Of a stretch of 64,000 nucleotides of DNA, positions 42,284-51,087 are shown one piece after another. This stretch comes from Rhodothermales bacterium. Its GTDB lineage: Bacteria; Bacteroidota; Rhodothermia; Rhodothermales; UBA10348. The notes beneath the pieces were generated by a model that was given only the letters and a program-made list of their open reading frames with translations, ran no database searches and was not told the origin of the DNA. How positions within the stretch are numbered: the first letter of the stretch is position 1; each line of letters starts with the position of its first letter. The position numbers and the translations under genes were made by a program. Location: contig JAVJVN010000014.1 of assembly GCA_040221055.1 (NCBI GenBank), positions 301,001 to 365,000 of the forward strand, written 5' to 3'.

Positions 42284-45009
42284 GAACGCGGAACGCCTTC
42301 GATTTGGAGACAGCCATTGCGACCTGGAGGGCTTTCTTTCAGCAGCGCCGTGCATTTTTTACGGAAGACCTGGAAGAGTTGGAGCTGCATCTGCGCGAGC
42401 ACACCGCCCACCTCATGGAGTGCGGCCTCTCGGAGGAGGAAGCATTTCGACAGGCCACCGCGCATCTGGGAAACGTGGTGCTCCTGGACGATGCCTTCAA
42501 AGAGGTGTTCTGGTCAAAAATCAAACACAAAGGCCGGTTGCTCCGCACTCTGGCATTCCAATACGCCATGTTCAACAATTACCTGAAAACGGCACTCCGG
42601 AATCTGCTGAGACACAAAGGATACAGCGCCCTGAACATCTCGGGCCTGGTGGTTGGAATGGCCAGTGCCTTTCTGATCCTGATATGGATATCGAATGAGC
42701 TCGGTGTGGATCAATTCCACGAGCATGCCGATCGGTTGTACCAGGTGAAGGTGAACAGTGTGGAGGACGCAGGGATTGCAACGTGGTCGAACGCACCCAT
42801 GCCGCTTGCGGCGGCGCTTGAACAGGACGTTCCCGACGTCCGGTCGGCCGTGCTCATGCTGCCCGTCAAGGCTGTCCTCCAACGGGACGATTACGTCGGC
42901 CGCGAGGAAGGGTACCATGCCGGACCGGCCTTCTTCGAGATGTTCACGTTCCCCCTGTTGGCCGGAGATCCGGCCAGCGCACTGGATGCGCCGGGCAGCA
43001 TCGTGATTTCCGAGCAAATGGCCATCGACTATTTTGGAGCGGGGTGGGACCATGCCGTGGGCAGCACCCTCACGTTGCATTCCTGGCAGTCGAATGGCGG
43101 CGTATTGGGCAATGCCATTCACGTGGAAGCGGGCCGCGAATACCTCGTAACGGGTGTGCTCAAGGACGTTCCGGCGAACTCATCGCTGGACTTCGACTTC
43201 ATTCTGCCGGTGCAGGAAGTCGCGAACGCATTTCCGCACATCACATCGTGGGGCCCCCGCTGGTTCGAACTATACGTCCTGTTCGAAGCGGAAACGGCAA
43301 TGGACGGGTTGCAGGCCACCCTGGCACCCTTGCTCACTCGTCACGTAGAGGACGCAACGAATCAAGCGCTCATCATCCAGCCGTTCGTCGAAACGTATTT
43401 GCATGGGTCCTTCGTGGACGGGCGCGCAGCCGGGGGCAGAATACAACGGATATACCTGATCGGACTCACGGGTTTGGCGATCCTGTTGATTGCCTGCATC
43501 AACTTCACCAACCTGATTACCGCGCGTTCCAACCTGCGTGCCCGGGAGATCGGTGTACGCAAATCGTTGGGAGCCACACCGGGGTTCCTCGTGCAACAGT
43601 TCCTCGGTGAATCGGTCATCACGGCACTCCTGTCCATGATCGGAGCCGTGGTATTGATGCTGGCATTGCTTCCGACGTTCTCAGGCATAACGGGTACCGC
43701 GCTGACAGCGGCGGACCTGACATCCGGGCACTGGATGTTGTTCATTCTGGTCGCCCTGCTGACCGGCCTCCTGGCTGGAGGCTATCCGGCGTTCCGATTG
43801 TCGAACATGCAGGCCATCCGGAACCTGAGGGGGCAATCGGGTGGCCAAGTCCGGAACGGCCGGAGCGGAACGTCGGCACGGGAAAGCCTGGTCGTGGTGC
43901 AATTTGCCATTTCAGCCTTCCTGATTGTCGGAACGCTCACCATTCATGATCAGATTCAGTACCTGCAATCCGCCGACCTGGGGCTGGACAAGGAGAACGT
44001 GCTCATGATGCCGGTGGAGGGAGCTCTGGCCAACAACCGGGAGGGCGTACGTGCGCAATTGCTCCAGTCCACGGCCATCGAAAGCACCGCGCTGTCCAGT
44101 GCCAACCCGCTTGGAGTGGCCATGATGAACAGCAATGTGCGGTGGGAAGGCAAGGAAGAGGGAGAGGATGTCCTGTTCACGGTTCTGGAGACCGATGAAC
44201 ACATGGCGACCACCATGGCCATGACCATCACGGACGGACGATTCTTCGACCCCGGCAAGGACACCGGTCAATTGCACTACGTCGTCAATGAAACGGCTGT
44301 CCGCGCGTTGGGGCTCGATGCGCCGGTCGGTCACCCGTTCGCCCTCGGTTATGAGGTGGATGGGCCCGGCACCGGAAGCGGCATCATCGTCGGCGTCGTG
44401 GAGGATTTCCATTCAGGGTCCATGGCTGACCAATACATCATGCCGCTCGTCATGACATTCGACGCGGAGGCCGCCAATGTAATGCTGGTTCGTTACGAAC
44501 CCGGCCAGACGACCGAAGCCCTGGGTGCACTGCGGAACACCGTACGGCAGTTCAATCCGGGGACGCCATTCGAGTATGCGTTCCTGAACGCCGAGTGGAG
44601 TGCCAACTATGCGGACGAAACGGTTCTGGCAACGCTGTCACGGCTCTTCGCATTCATGGCCGTGTTGCTGGCGTGCCTCGGGCTGCTGGGCCTGGCGGCA
44701 TTTTCCGTACAGCTTCGGACGAAGGAAATCGGGGTGCGTCGCGTGCTGGGTGCCACCAGTCAGCACGTGGTCTTCATCCTGTCCCGCGAGTTCATCAAGC
44801 CGGTGGCTGTGGCGCTCGTATTGGCACTGCCGGTATCGTGGTGGATCATGCGCGATTGGTTGTCATCGTTCGCGTATCGCGTCGACATGAGCGTCGGAAC
44901 ACTTGTCCTTGCCGGCACCCTGGCGCTGATGGTTGCGTTGGCCACGGTGGGAATGCAAGCCTGGCGCGCTACCCGGCAGCGTCCCGTTGTGCTGCTGCGG
45001 CACGACTGA
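42280..45009 (+). CDS. Orphan MacB/FtsX-type permease with N-terminal PadR-linked prefix domain
   Basis: 909 aa. The first about 90 residues (RAFFTEDLEELELHLREHTAHLMECGLSEEEAFRQA at 42344-42450 contains the pattern) form the small helical prefix domain found on permeases paired with PadR. Then comes a duplicated MacB/FtsX permease: a helix near 115-135, a periplasmic domain to about 385, a three-helix FtsX core, a second periplasmic domain (about 570-780), and a final three-helix core. Coupling segments are RAREIGVRKSLGA and RTKEIGVRRVLGA. No ATPase gene is adjacent. Its coupling to PadR suggests that expression responds to a membrane or toxic compound. Confidence 0.87.
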   Translation: MRTRNAFDLETAIATWRAFFQQRRAFFTEDLEELELHLREHTAHLMECGLSEEEAFRQATAHLGNVVLLDDAFKEVFWSKIKHKGRLLRTLAFQYAMFNNYLKTALRNLLRHKGYSALNISGLVVGMASAFLILIWISNELGVDQFHEHADRLYQVKVNSVEDAGIATWSNAPMPLAAALEQDVPDVRSAVLMLPVKAVLQRDDYVGREEGYHAGPAFFEMFTFPLLAGDPASALDAPGSIVISEQMAIDYFGAGWDHAVGSTLTLHSWQSNGGVLGNAIHVEAGREYLVTGVLKDVPANSSLDFDFILPVQEVANAFPHITSWGPRWFELYVLFEAETAMDGLQATLAPLLTRHVEDATNQALIIQPFVETYLHGSFVDGRAAGGRIQRIYLIGLTGLAILLIACINFTNLITARSNLRAREIGVRKSLGATPGFLVQQFLGESVITALLSMIGAVVLMLALLPTFSGITGTALTAADLTSGHWMLFILVALLTGLLAGGYPAFRLSNMQAIRNLRGQSGGQVRNGRSGTSARESLVVVQFAISAFLIVGTLTIHDQIQYLQSADLGLDKENVLMMPVEGALANNREGVRAQLLQSTAIESTALSSANPLGVAMMNSNVRWEGKEEGEDVLFTVLETDEHMATTMAMTITDGRFFDPGKDTGQLHYVVNETAVRALGLDAPVGHPFALGYEVDGPGTGSGIIVGVVEDFHSGSMADQYIMPLVMTFDAEAANVMLVRYEPGQTTEALGALRNTVRQFNPGTPFEYAFLNAEWSANYADETVLATLSRLFAFMAVLLACLGLLGLAAFSVQLRTKEIGVRRVLGATSQHVVFILSREFIKPVAVALVLALPVSWWIMRDWLSSFAYRVDMSVGTLVLAGTLALMVALATVGMQAWRATRQRPVVLLRHD

Positions 45010-45022
45010 GGTCGAGGCCGTC

Positions 45023-45325
45023 TCAGATATACTTCTCCCCGCGGACGACTTCGGCGTCCTGGACGTACACGATGACGGCGTAGTGCTCGAAATACGCATC
45101 CGACACATATTCCACGATGGCATCGGCCACGGCGGGGCTCACGAGCGTTTCAATACGGGTGTCGGGACCTTCCCATTCGTTCGCCCGGACGCCGCGCGAG
45201 CCTTTGCCCCTGGCTTGCGTGAGGGTGTACCCCGTGGCGCCAAGCGCCTCGATCTTGCGCAGCAACCGGTCCTCCAGGATGCGTTCGGTCACGATGGTGA
45301 CCAATTTCAGAATCGTCTTTGACAT
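45023..45325 (-). CDS. sbtB: P-II-like protein SbtB
   Basis: 100 aa. It follows the SbtB pattern: LKLVTIVTERILEDRLLRKI, GYTLTQARGKGSRG, RIETLVSPAVADAIVEYV and the C-terminal YFEHYAVIVYVQDAEVVR. SbtB proteins bind adenyl nucleotides (AMP, cAMP, ATP) and control the bicarbonate transporter SbtA. The C-terminal redox CGPxGC motif of some cyanobacterial forms is absent. One base separates it from the sbtA stop on the same strand, so the two are cotranscribed. A generic P-II (GlnB) assignment is unlikely because the T-loop Tyr motif is missing. Confidence 0.85.
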   Translation of the reverse strand: MSKTILKLVTIVTERILEDRLLRKIEALGATGYTLTQARGKGSRGVRANEWEGPDTRIETLVSPAVADAIVEYVSDAYFEHYAVIVYVQDAEVVRGEKYI

Positions 45326-45326
45326 G

Positions 45327-46268
45327 TCAAGCGGCCATCCAACCGGCCAGTGTGTAATACAACGGAATGCCCAACGTGATGTTGAACGGGAAGGTGATGC
45401 CCAGTGAAGCCGTGAGATAGAACGTGGGGTTGGCTTCCGGCAGGGCAATTCGGACCGCGGCCGGAGCCGCGATGTAACTGGCGCTCGATACCATGGCGCC
45501 CAGCACGGCGCATCCCGCCATGGACAGCCCGGTGAACCCACCCAGCCAAACCGCCAGTGCTCCGTGCAGGATGGGGACCAGGACGCCGAAGGCCACCAGG
45601 AACGGCCCGACCGTCCGCAAGTCCTTCAGGCGCCGTGCCGCCACGATGCCCATCTCCATGAGGAACAGCATGAGCGCGCCCTGGAATCCGGCCACGAAGA
45701 ACGGCTCCACCGGGGCCATGCCTGCCGGTCCCACGGCGAGGCCGATCAGCAGACCGCCCACCAACAAGATGACGCTCCGTCCCGAGAGTACCTCGTGCAG
45801 GGCCTCCTGCCAGGATCCCGCCCGTTTGTCACGGACAAAGGCCAGCATGAGGGCCACCACGATAGCGGGTACCTCGAGGATGGCGACCAGGGCCGGCATG
45901 TATCCTTCCGGCGCGTGACCCATCATGGTGCCGTAGCTGATGGCCACGATGAACGTGACGGCCGATACGGATCCATAGTGGGCCGCGATGGCCGATGCGT
46001 TCACCCGGTCGAACCGACCCAGTCGACGCAGGATATTGTAGGCAATGATGGGCGTCAGGATGCCCAGGAACAGCGTCAGACCGGCCGGCGCCAGGAACTC
46101 AAGGAACGGCGTCTTGGACAGTTCCACGCCCCCCTTCAGGCCGATGGCCAGCAGGAGGTAAATGGACAGGGCGTCATAGAGCGGCGTCGGAAGCCGGAGA
46201 TCGCTGCGCACCAGCGACGCGAACGCGCCGAGGACGAAGGCCAGAATGACCGGGGACAGGAGGCTCAT
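45327..46268 (-). CDS. sbtA: Sodium-dependent bicarbonate transporter SbtA family
   Basis: 313 aa, about ten transmembrane helices. SbtA/DUF897 features: PVILAFVLGAFASLVRSDLR, YLLLAIGLKGGVEL, IAAHYGSVSAVTFIVA, MEMGIVAARRL, and the C-terminal ASYIAAPAAVRIALPEANP and GITFPFNITLGIPLY. The two half-repeats contain the substrate and Na+ sites in cyanobacterial SbtA. The start at 46268 gives MSLLSPVILAFVLG, with helix 1 at the N-terminus. Outside cyanobacteria the family probably still takes up HCO3- (or another monocarboxylate). The directly linked sbtB supports the assignment. Confidence 0.87.
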   Translation of the reverse strand: MSLLSPVILAFVLGAFASLVRSDLRLPTPLYDALSIYLLLAIGLKGGVELSKTPFLEFLAPAGLTLFLGILTPIIAYNILRRLGRFDRVNASAIAAHYGSVSAVTFIVAISYGTMMGHAPEGYMPALVAILEVPAIVVALMLAFVRDKRAGSWQEALHEVLSGRSVILLVGGLLIGLAVGPAGMAPVEPFFVAGFQGALMLFLMEMGIVAARRLKDLRTVGPFLVAFGVLVPILHGALAVWLGGFTGLSMAGCAVLGAMVSSASYIAAPAAVRIALPEANPTFYLTASLGITFPFNITLGIPLYYTLAGWMAA

Positions 46269-46348
46269 GGCGGGACGGAATGGGTGGGACGCCCCATGAT
46301 AGGGCCTGCGCGCCAAACCGACATGCCACCCGACTTCTGGACGGAGCG

Positions 46349-46606
46349 TCAATCCCGTGGGATCCTCCGCAAGGTGCGAACAAATGAAAACGTAACGATC
46401 AAAACCGTGACCACGAGGAAAGTCGGCCACCACCAGCTCCAGAAGGTTTCTCCGACAATCGCCCAGGCTGTCCCGGAACCATCGCGGAAGAGGCCACCGG
46501 GATTCGACACCCAATCCAGCCCGGTAAACAGGCTGGCAACGGTGAACGCGATGACGGCCGCTGCCCATGCGGCGCGGCGTGCGGAGGTCATGATCGTACG
46601 GTTCAT
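46349..46606 (-). CDS. Small two-helix membrane protein, function unknown
   Basis: 85 aa, not recognised. Two hydrophobic helices (AAWAAAVIAFTVASLFTGL and TFLVVTVLIVTFSFV) are separated by a loop with SNPGGLFRDG and SWWWP; the ends are positively charged (MNRTIMTSARRA and RTLRRIPRD). The start at 46606 is chosen because upstream codons lie in the terminator of the beta-barrel gene. It may be cotranscribed with sbtA, 80 bases downstream. A role in transport assembly is speculation. Confidence 0.6.
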   Translation of the reverse strand: MNRTIMTSARRAAWAAAVIAFTVASLFTGLDWVSNPGGLFRDGSGTAWAIVGETFWSWWWPTFLVVTVLIVTFSFVRTLRRIPRD

Positions 46607-46615
46607 GTCGAGCGG

Positions 46616-46659
46616 AAAAAAAGCGTTTGGGCCGGCGGCTGGAAGCCGCCGGCCCAAAC
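46616..46659 (-). terminator. Strong intrinsic terminator after the beta-barrel gene
   Basis: A 16-bp perfect stem (46625-46640 with 46644-46659; arm GTTTGGGCCGGCGGCT) closes a GGA loop and is followed on the minus strand by GC and a run of seven T (46616-46622). It lies 23 bases past the stop at 46683. This is the clearest terminator in the window. Confidence 0.88.
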
Positions 46660-46682
46660 CGGGTCAACTGATGTGGTTGGAT

Positions 46683-47309
46683 TCATCGGAAGGGATAGAA
46701 CGAGACGCCTACCGTCATGCGGACGCTGGCCATGCCGATGTCCACGCTGTTGTCCTGGTTGCCGACACTGCGGTCCGAAAGGTTGCCCGGTACAAACGAT
46801 GCCGCACCTTCCACCGCAAATTTCGGAGTGACAAAATACATGACTCCGCCACCGAAACTGCCACCCAGGCCACCGTAGGTCACCTCTGTGCCATTCGTGG
46901 TCTGGTCCTTTTCATAGATGACTCCCATGATGGCCAGGGAGGCGTCGGCAAAAGGGACCAGTCGTTCCTGGGGCCGGAAGTGGTAGCGACCGCCGAGTTC
47001 AAAGAATGCGACGCTGAATTCGTCGCCCGCTGCGAATTCCTCGAATTCCATGTCGCCTTTCATACCTGCGACTTCCATGCCCAGATACATCGTAAACCGC
47101 TTGTTGAAGCCGTAACCCAGGCGCAATCCGCTGCCCAAGCCTTCGCCGTCATCGTCGTTCTCGAAGGCAACACCGTGCCCGCCGGCTCGAATGTTCAAAA
47201 AGGCTCCGTGGGTGTTGGCGTCCGACTGGGCAACGACCATTCCCGGAGATCCTGCGAGCACGAGCAAGAGGGCTATGAAGGTTGCGTAGGGAATATTGAT
47301 ATGTTTCAT
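46683..47309 (-). CDS. Outer membrane beta-barrel protein
   Basis: 208 aa. Signal peptide MKHINIPYATFIALLLVLAG.. cleaved near residue 28 (VVAQSDA). The rest is a string of amphipathic strands with Gly and aromatic endings (GSGLRLGYGFNKRFTMYLGM, FFELGGRYHFRPQERLVPFADASLA, GGLGGSFGGGVMYFV, KFAVEGAASFVPG), closing in an outer-membrane type terminal strand MTVGVSFYPFR with a C-terminal aromatic pattern. It probably forms an eight-stranded OmpX/OmpW-like barrel. Function is unknown. Transcription should stop at the hairpin at 46616-46659. The 136 bases upstream, to the regulator gene's end, show no gene. Confidence 0.8.
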   Translation of the reverse strand: MKHINIPYATFIALLLVLAGSPGMVVAQSDANTHGAFLNIRAGGHGVAFENDDDGEGLGSGLRLGYGFNKRFTMYLGMEVAGMKGDMEFEEFAAGDEFSVAFFELGGRYHFRPQERLVPFADASLAIMGVIYEKDQTTNGTEVTYGGLGGSFGGGVMYFVTPKFAVEGAASFVPGNLSDRSVGNQDNSVDIGMASVRMTVGVSFYPFR

Positions 47310-47445
47310 GGTGAAGTTCTCCTGTTTGTTCGGGGGTGAATGAATGCGTATCCAACCTACCCCGGCAGGTCACCATGCCGAATCAGCCAAAAGGTGTAAT
47401 CGGGGGTGCAAAATGGGGATGTAAACCCTCTGCGGCGACAGCCTT

Positions 47446-50103
47446 CTAGAGGATGCCGGTTTCCCGGGCTTTGATGATGGCATCCGTCCGGTGGGATGCC
47501 TCCAGTTTGCCATAGATGTTGGCGATGTGCCGTTTTACGGTCGCAAGGCTGATGAACAGCTGATCGGCTATATCCTGATTGCGGAGCCCGGCTGCAATCA
47601 GTCGCAGGACTTCCAGCTCGCGGGGCGACAACAGGTCGGCATTGGTTCGCGTGGAGACATCCGGTTTCTCATCACGGGCCGTGAGTGCGCTCAGTACATG
47701 GATGGCATGATCCCGGCCGAGGCCCTTCGCCACCATATCCGGAAGCAACGTGCCCACCATGTCCGATTCCCGCAGGAACGGGGCAACAAAACCGTCCGGT
47801 GCTGCGCGATCCAAAGCGTCTGCCAGTCGCGTCCGGGTCTCCTCGGTATCACCCGATTCCCATGAACACCGTGCCTGCTGCAAATTCACGTCGACCAGCA
47901 ATCCCGTTCGACCACTTCGCTCCGCTTCATTGGCCAGAACGTCCAGGAGGTTGCGGACGTCTCCGATTCCCGACGCAAGGCACCAACGCGCGTATGCGGC
48001 CAGGTCGTACGCGGTCGAGAACGAAGGCGAGTCATCCAGGGAAAGACCGGACGCGCGGGCCCAGATACCGACCTCCTCCAGACGTCCTGCCTGGAGGAGC
48101 AGTCGGGCACGATGGGACGCAGCCGGCATCCACGACGGTATGCGTTCCGAAGCCGGTGCCGAGACGGCCTCGTCCATCACCGCTACCGCTCGTTCCAGAT
48201 CGCCACTGAGTGCAGCGATGTCTGCCTCGACTTGATACCATCGTGCACTGGCTCGTTCATACGTGCTGTTTTCCGTCATCAATGCCTCCGCGCCGACGAG
48301 GTCACCGCGTTCCAGCATCACGCGCGCCACGCCACGCCGCACGTCGGGTCCACCGGAATCGTAGTTGTCTGCTGCGGCCCGTTCGTAGGAAGCCAGACCC
48401 TCGGTCAATCGCCCCTGACACAGACGCAACTCGGCGAGTGCATAGTGACAACGCTGTGCATAGATGAGGTTGTCGGCAAACTCGAAGCGTTCCAAAGCCT
48501 CGGACATGGACGTCCATGCCTCATTCAGGTCCCCTCTTCGCCACTGCGCCAGTCCCAGGGTAACCAGCGGGATGGCCCGATAAAAATGATCATCCGGAGG
48601 GAGCAGCTCCAACGTTTTCCGGGCGTATTGCTCCGTCGCCTCGATATCGCCCTTGGCCTGCGCGAGATAGGCCCTGGCGGCGGCGATGGTGGCTGGCAAG
48701 GAGGCGTATTCGCGTTCGTCGGCTACGACAACCGGGACATCGGACGCGCGGTCGAGAAGGTCTTCCGCATGGTCCACCCATTTCTCAGCGCGATCAAATT
48801 GCAGCGTGTCCAGGAGTGCCCAGCCATAGCAGGCGCTCAGCACGGGACGACCGAGGATGATGTTTTCCGGAATGCACTCGGCCCACGAAAGCCACGTATC
48901 GGCCTGGAAACTCCGGTCCATTCGGCGCCACGAACGTTCTACAAGATCTGCGGCGTGTACGTTGTCCTTTGCGGCCAGCGCATGACGGATGGCATCGGCC
49001 TCGTGCCCCTCCGATTCGAACCATGCACAGGCCCGCCGGTGAAGGGCGGGCACAAGCACCGGCTTTTCTGATTGGAGCAAGGATGCCAGGACGTCGCCGA
49101 ACAAATGGTGGTACCGGTACCAGTACCGTTTATCGTCCAGGGGAATGACAAACAGTTGTTGCTGTTCAAGCATCGACAGGATGTCGGCACTTCCGGTTCG
49201 GTCCATGACGGCATCACAAAGTGGGCCACATAGCCGTTGCAGGTGGGCAGATTGAAGCAGGAACTCCCTCACCTCTACCGGCTGACCCTGCAGCACTTCC
49301 TCCAACAGGAAATCGGCGATGTATCGGTGGTCACCAGAGAAGGTCGACAGGAATCCATCCGTATCCTCCCGGCCCTGCATGGACAAAGCCGCAAGTTTCA
49401 ATCCGGCAATCCACCCTTCCGTGCGACGCTCCAACTCGGATATGGTCTGCGTTGAAACGGGTACCTGCACGGCGCCGGAAAAGAACTCCGCGGTTTCATC
49501 CACCGTGAATCGGAGGTCTCCGGCCGGAATCTCCGTCAGTTTACCCTGCCCCCTGAGTCGGGCCAGTGGCAAAGAGGGTTCTGCTCTGGACACGAGGACC
49601 AGGTGGAGATGGGGGGGCATTCGGTCGATGAAGAACGACATGCCCTCGTGGATCTCGGGGCGCTCAATGATATGGTAGTCGTCCAGGACAACGACCATGT
49701 CGCCCTGCACCGCATTGACATCATTGATGAGTGTCGAAAGAAAGGCTTGCGCAGGCAACGGCTCCAGAGAGTGCAGCATGGCCAACGCCAGATCGCCGAC
49801 GCCCTCCTCGAACCGTTGCAGCGCAGCCACGAAATAGGCCCAGAACAAGGACGGGTCGTTATCGGCTTGATCCAGGGACAGCCATGAGGCTTCTCCCTCC
49901 CGGGAATGGAGCCATTCGGCCAGGAGCGTCGATTTCCCCGATCCTGCCGGTGCGGAGACCAGGGTCACCGCGCCATGGACACCCGTGTCAATCCGATCGA
50001 CCAGGCGCGTTCGCTCCACCATCCCCTCCTTCCAGACCGGAGGATAGAATTTCGTGGACAGCAGCTGAGCCGTCTCGACCAAGTTGGGGTGGTTTCTGCG
50101 CAC
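47446..50103 (-). CDS. MalT-like LuxR family (LAL) transcriptional regulator
   Basis: 885 aa, the usual size for large ATP-binding regulators of the LuxR family. N-terminal STAND-type ATPase domain: Walker A APAGSGKSTL (GSGKST at 54-59), Walker B VVVLDDYHII. The central part (about 400-800) is helical TPR-like repeats. The C-terminal LuxR HTH (about 820-885) has LSPRELEVLRLIAAGLRNQDIADQLFISLATVKRHIANIYGK, beginning at SPRE. The model is ATP-dependent oligomerisation on sensing a small ligand, as with MalT and maltotriose; the ligand here is unknown. It is followed by the outer-membrane barrel gene on the same strand, a possible target. Confidence 0.88.
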   Translation of the reverse strand: MRRNHPNLVETAQLLSTKFYPPVWKEGMVERTRLVDRIDTGVHGAVTLVSAPAGSGKSTLLAEWLHSREGEASWLSLDQADNDPSLFWAYFVAALQRFEEGVGDLALAMLHSLEPLPAQAFLSTLINDVNAVQGDMVVVLDDYHIIERPEIHEGMSFFIDRMPPHLHLVLVSRAEPSLPLARLRGQGKLTEIPAGDLRFTVDETAEFFSGAVQVPVSTQTISELERRTEGWIAGLKLAALSMQGREDTDGFLSTFSGDHRYIADFLLEEVLQGQPVEVREFLLQSAHLQRLCGPLCDAVMDRTGSADILSMLEQQQLFVIPLDDKRYWYRYHHLFGDVLASLLQSEKPVLVPALHRRACAWFESEGHEADAIRHALAAKDNVHAADLVERSWRRMDRSFQADTWLSWAECIPENIILGRPVLSACYGWALLDTLQFDRAEKWVDHAEDLLDRASDVPVVVADEREYASLPATIAAARAYLAQAKGDIEATEQYARKTLELLPPDDHFYRAIPLVTLGLAQWRRGDLNEAWTSMSEALERFEFADNLIYAQRCHYALAELRLCQGRLTEGLASYERAAADNYDSGGPDVRRGVARVMLERGDLVGAEALMTENSTYERASARWYQVEADIAALSGDLERAVAVMDEAVSAPASERIPSWMPAASHRARLLLQAGRLEEVGIWARASGLSLDDSPSFSTAYDLAAYARWCLASGIGDVRNLLDVLANEAERSGRTGLLVDVNLQQARCSWESGDTEETRTRLADALDRAAPDGFVAPFLRESDMVGTLLPDMVAKGLGRDHAIHVLSALTARDEKPDVSTRTNADLLSPRELEVLRLIAAGLRNQDIADQLFISLATVKRHIANIYGKLEASHRTDAIIKARETGIL

Positions 50104-50175
50104 GTCTGCAGGCGGCCAGGCGGATAATCAGGAAAACGTACGCTGCATGGACCCTGGAGATTCACTCCGGCCATC

Positions 50176-50997
50176 CTATTCGCGGGATCGTTGGCGCGGG
50201 GCGGAGTCGGACAGGGTTTCCGAGTCGGACTCAGATTCGAATTCGGATCCGGAAGATGCGTCCAGATCCTTCAGCAGATCCCGGGACTCCGGGGCAAGGC
50301 GCTCCTGAAGGGTTTCCGATGCGCCGAGCCCGGTCCCCGAACGCGCTATGGCCCGGTCGGCGATCAGCGCCATCTGGCGTTCCCGGTCCTGGATCCAATT
50401 GCGGCCATGCAGGATTCCTGCCCCGGTCAACAGCAACCCGATGGGGGCCATGATGCCACCGATCACGATGAAGTCGGGATCCACGCCGAAGGCCATCGTC
50501 AGGAACATGAGCGCCATGACGAGCGGTCCGAGGCCGCCCCCAATGAGACCGGGAATGGTGTCGTTGCGCGAGCCCATGTGCAACACGGTCCGCGTTCCGT
50601 CAATGGACGGTTCGGCGGACACGAACAGGTTGCCGTTCCGCCAGACGCGATGGTTTCCCTCCATTGATTGCTCACCCCGTGCATTGAATTGATGCCGGCA
50701 ATCGGATACGATGGCGGCCCACTGTGCGTCCGAAAGCGGGCCGTTCATGACCGCCCGGTGTCCGACCCGCCAGCGTACGCCGGCGTATGTCCGGAACGTC
50801 TCCGGACCCGATGCCGAGTCGAGTTTCGCGGCAGCCGCGCGGATGGTAGCCGCGTCCAGCCCATGCTCGACGGCCATGGTCTCCAGTTCGGCCAGTGTCA
50901 ATCCCGGGCCCTGGTTCTCCCGCTCGGTCCCGTCGGCCAGGCGGTAGGCCTCCTTCAGGATGGCGGTAACTTCGTCTTGGGAGTAGGTTCGGGACAT
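50176..50997 (-). CDS. Predicted membrane protein with C-terminal acidic Ser-rich tail, function unknown
   Basis: 273 aa, not assigned. The start at 50997 is preferred: it begins MSRTYSQDEVTAILKEAYRL, whereas the upstream frame to 51549 contains no recognisable sequence. The N-terminal 60 residues look like a small helical domain (EVTAILKEAYRLADG.., LAELETMAVEHGLDAATIRAAAAKL). A beta-rich middle carries GNHRVWRNGNLFVSAEPS. Two hydrophobic helices at about 155-200 (GGLGPLVMALMFLTMAFGV and FIVIGGIMAPIGLLLTGAG) form a hairpin. The tail is acidic and serine-rich (SGSEFESESDSETLSDSAP). It lies upstream of the MalT-like gene on the same strand. Confidence 0.65.
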   Translation of the reverse strand: MSRTYSQDEVTAILKEAYRLADGTERENQGPGLTLAELETMAVEHGLDAATIRAAAAKLDSASGPETFRTYAGVRWRVGHRAVMNGPLSDAQWAAIVSDCRHQFNARGEQSMEGNHRVWRNGNLFVSAEPSIDGTRTVLHMGSRNDTIPGLIGGGLGPLVMALMFLTMAFGVDPDFIVIGGIMAPIGLLLTGAGILHGRNWIQDRERQMALIADRAIARSGTGLGASETLQERLAPESRDLLKDLDASSGSEFESESDSETLSDSAPRQRSRE

Positions 50998-51087
50998 GGG
51001 CGTGGGGGCGGAAACGGCGCTTACGCATGCGTCGGCGATAAAGTTTTCCCATATTGATGCTACCCAGACATCACGAAAGGCACTACC

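Noticed and set aside
45564-47339. 591-codon open frame on the plus strand
   Set aside because: It runs antisense to sbtA, a small membrane protein and a beta-barrel gene, crosses the terminator hairpin, and has low-complexity Gln/His/Arg composition.
49005-49025. A GGTTCGAATCG string on the minus strand, like a tRNA T-arm
   Set aside because: It encodes part of the MalT-like protein (ESEGHEAD), and no acceptor, D or anticodon arm can be folded around it.
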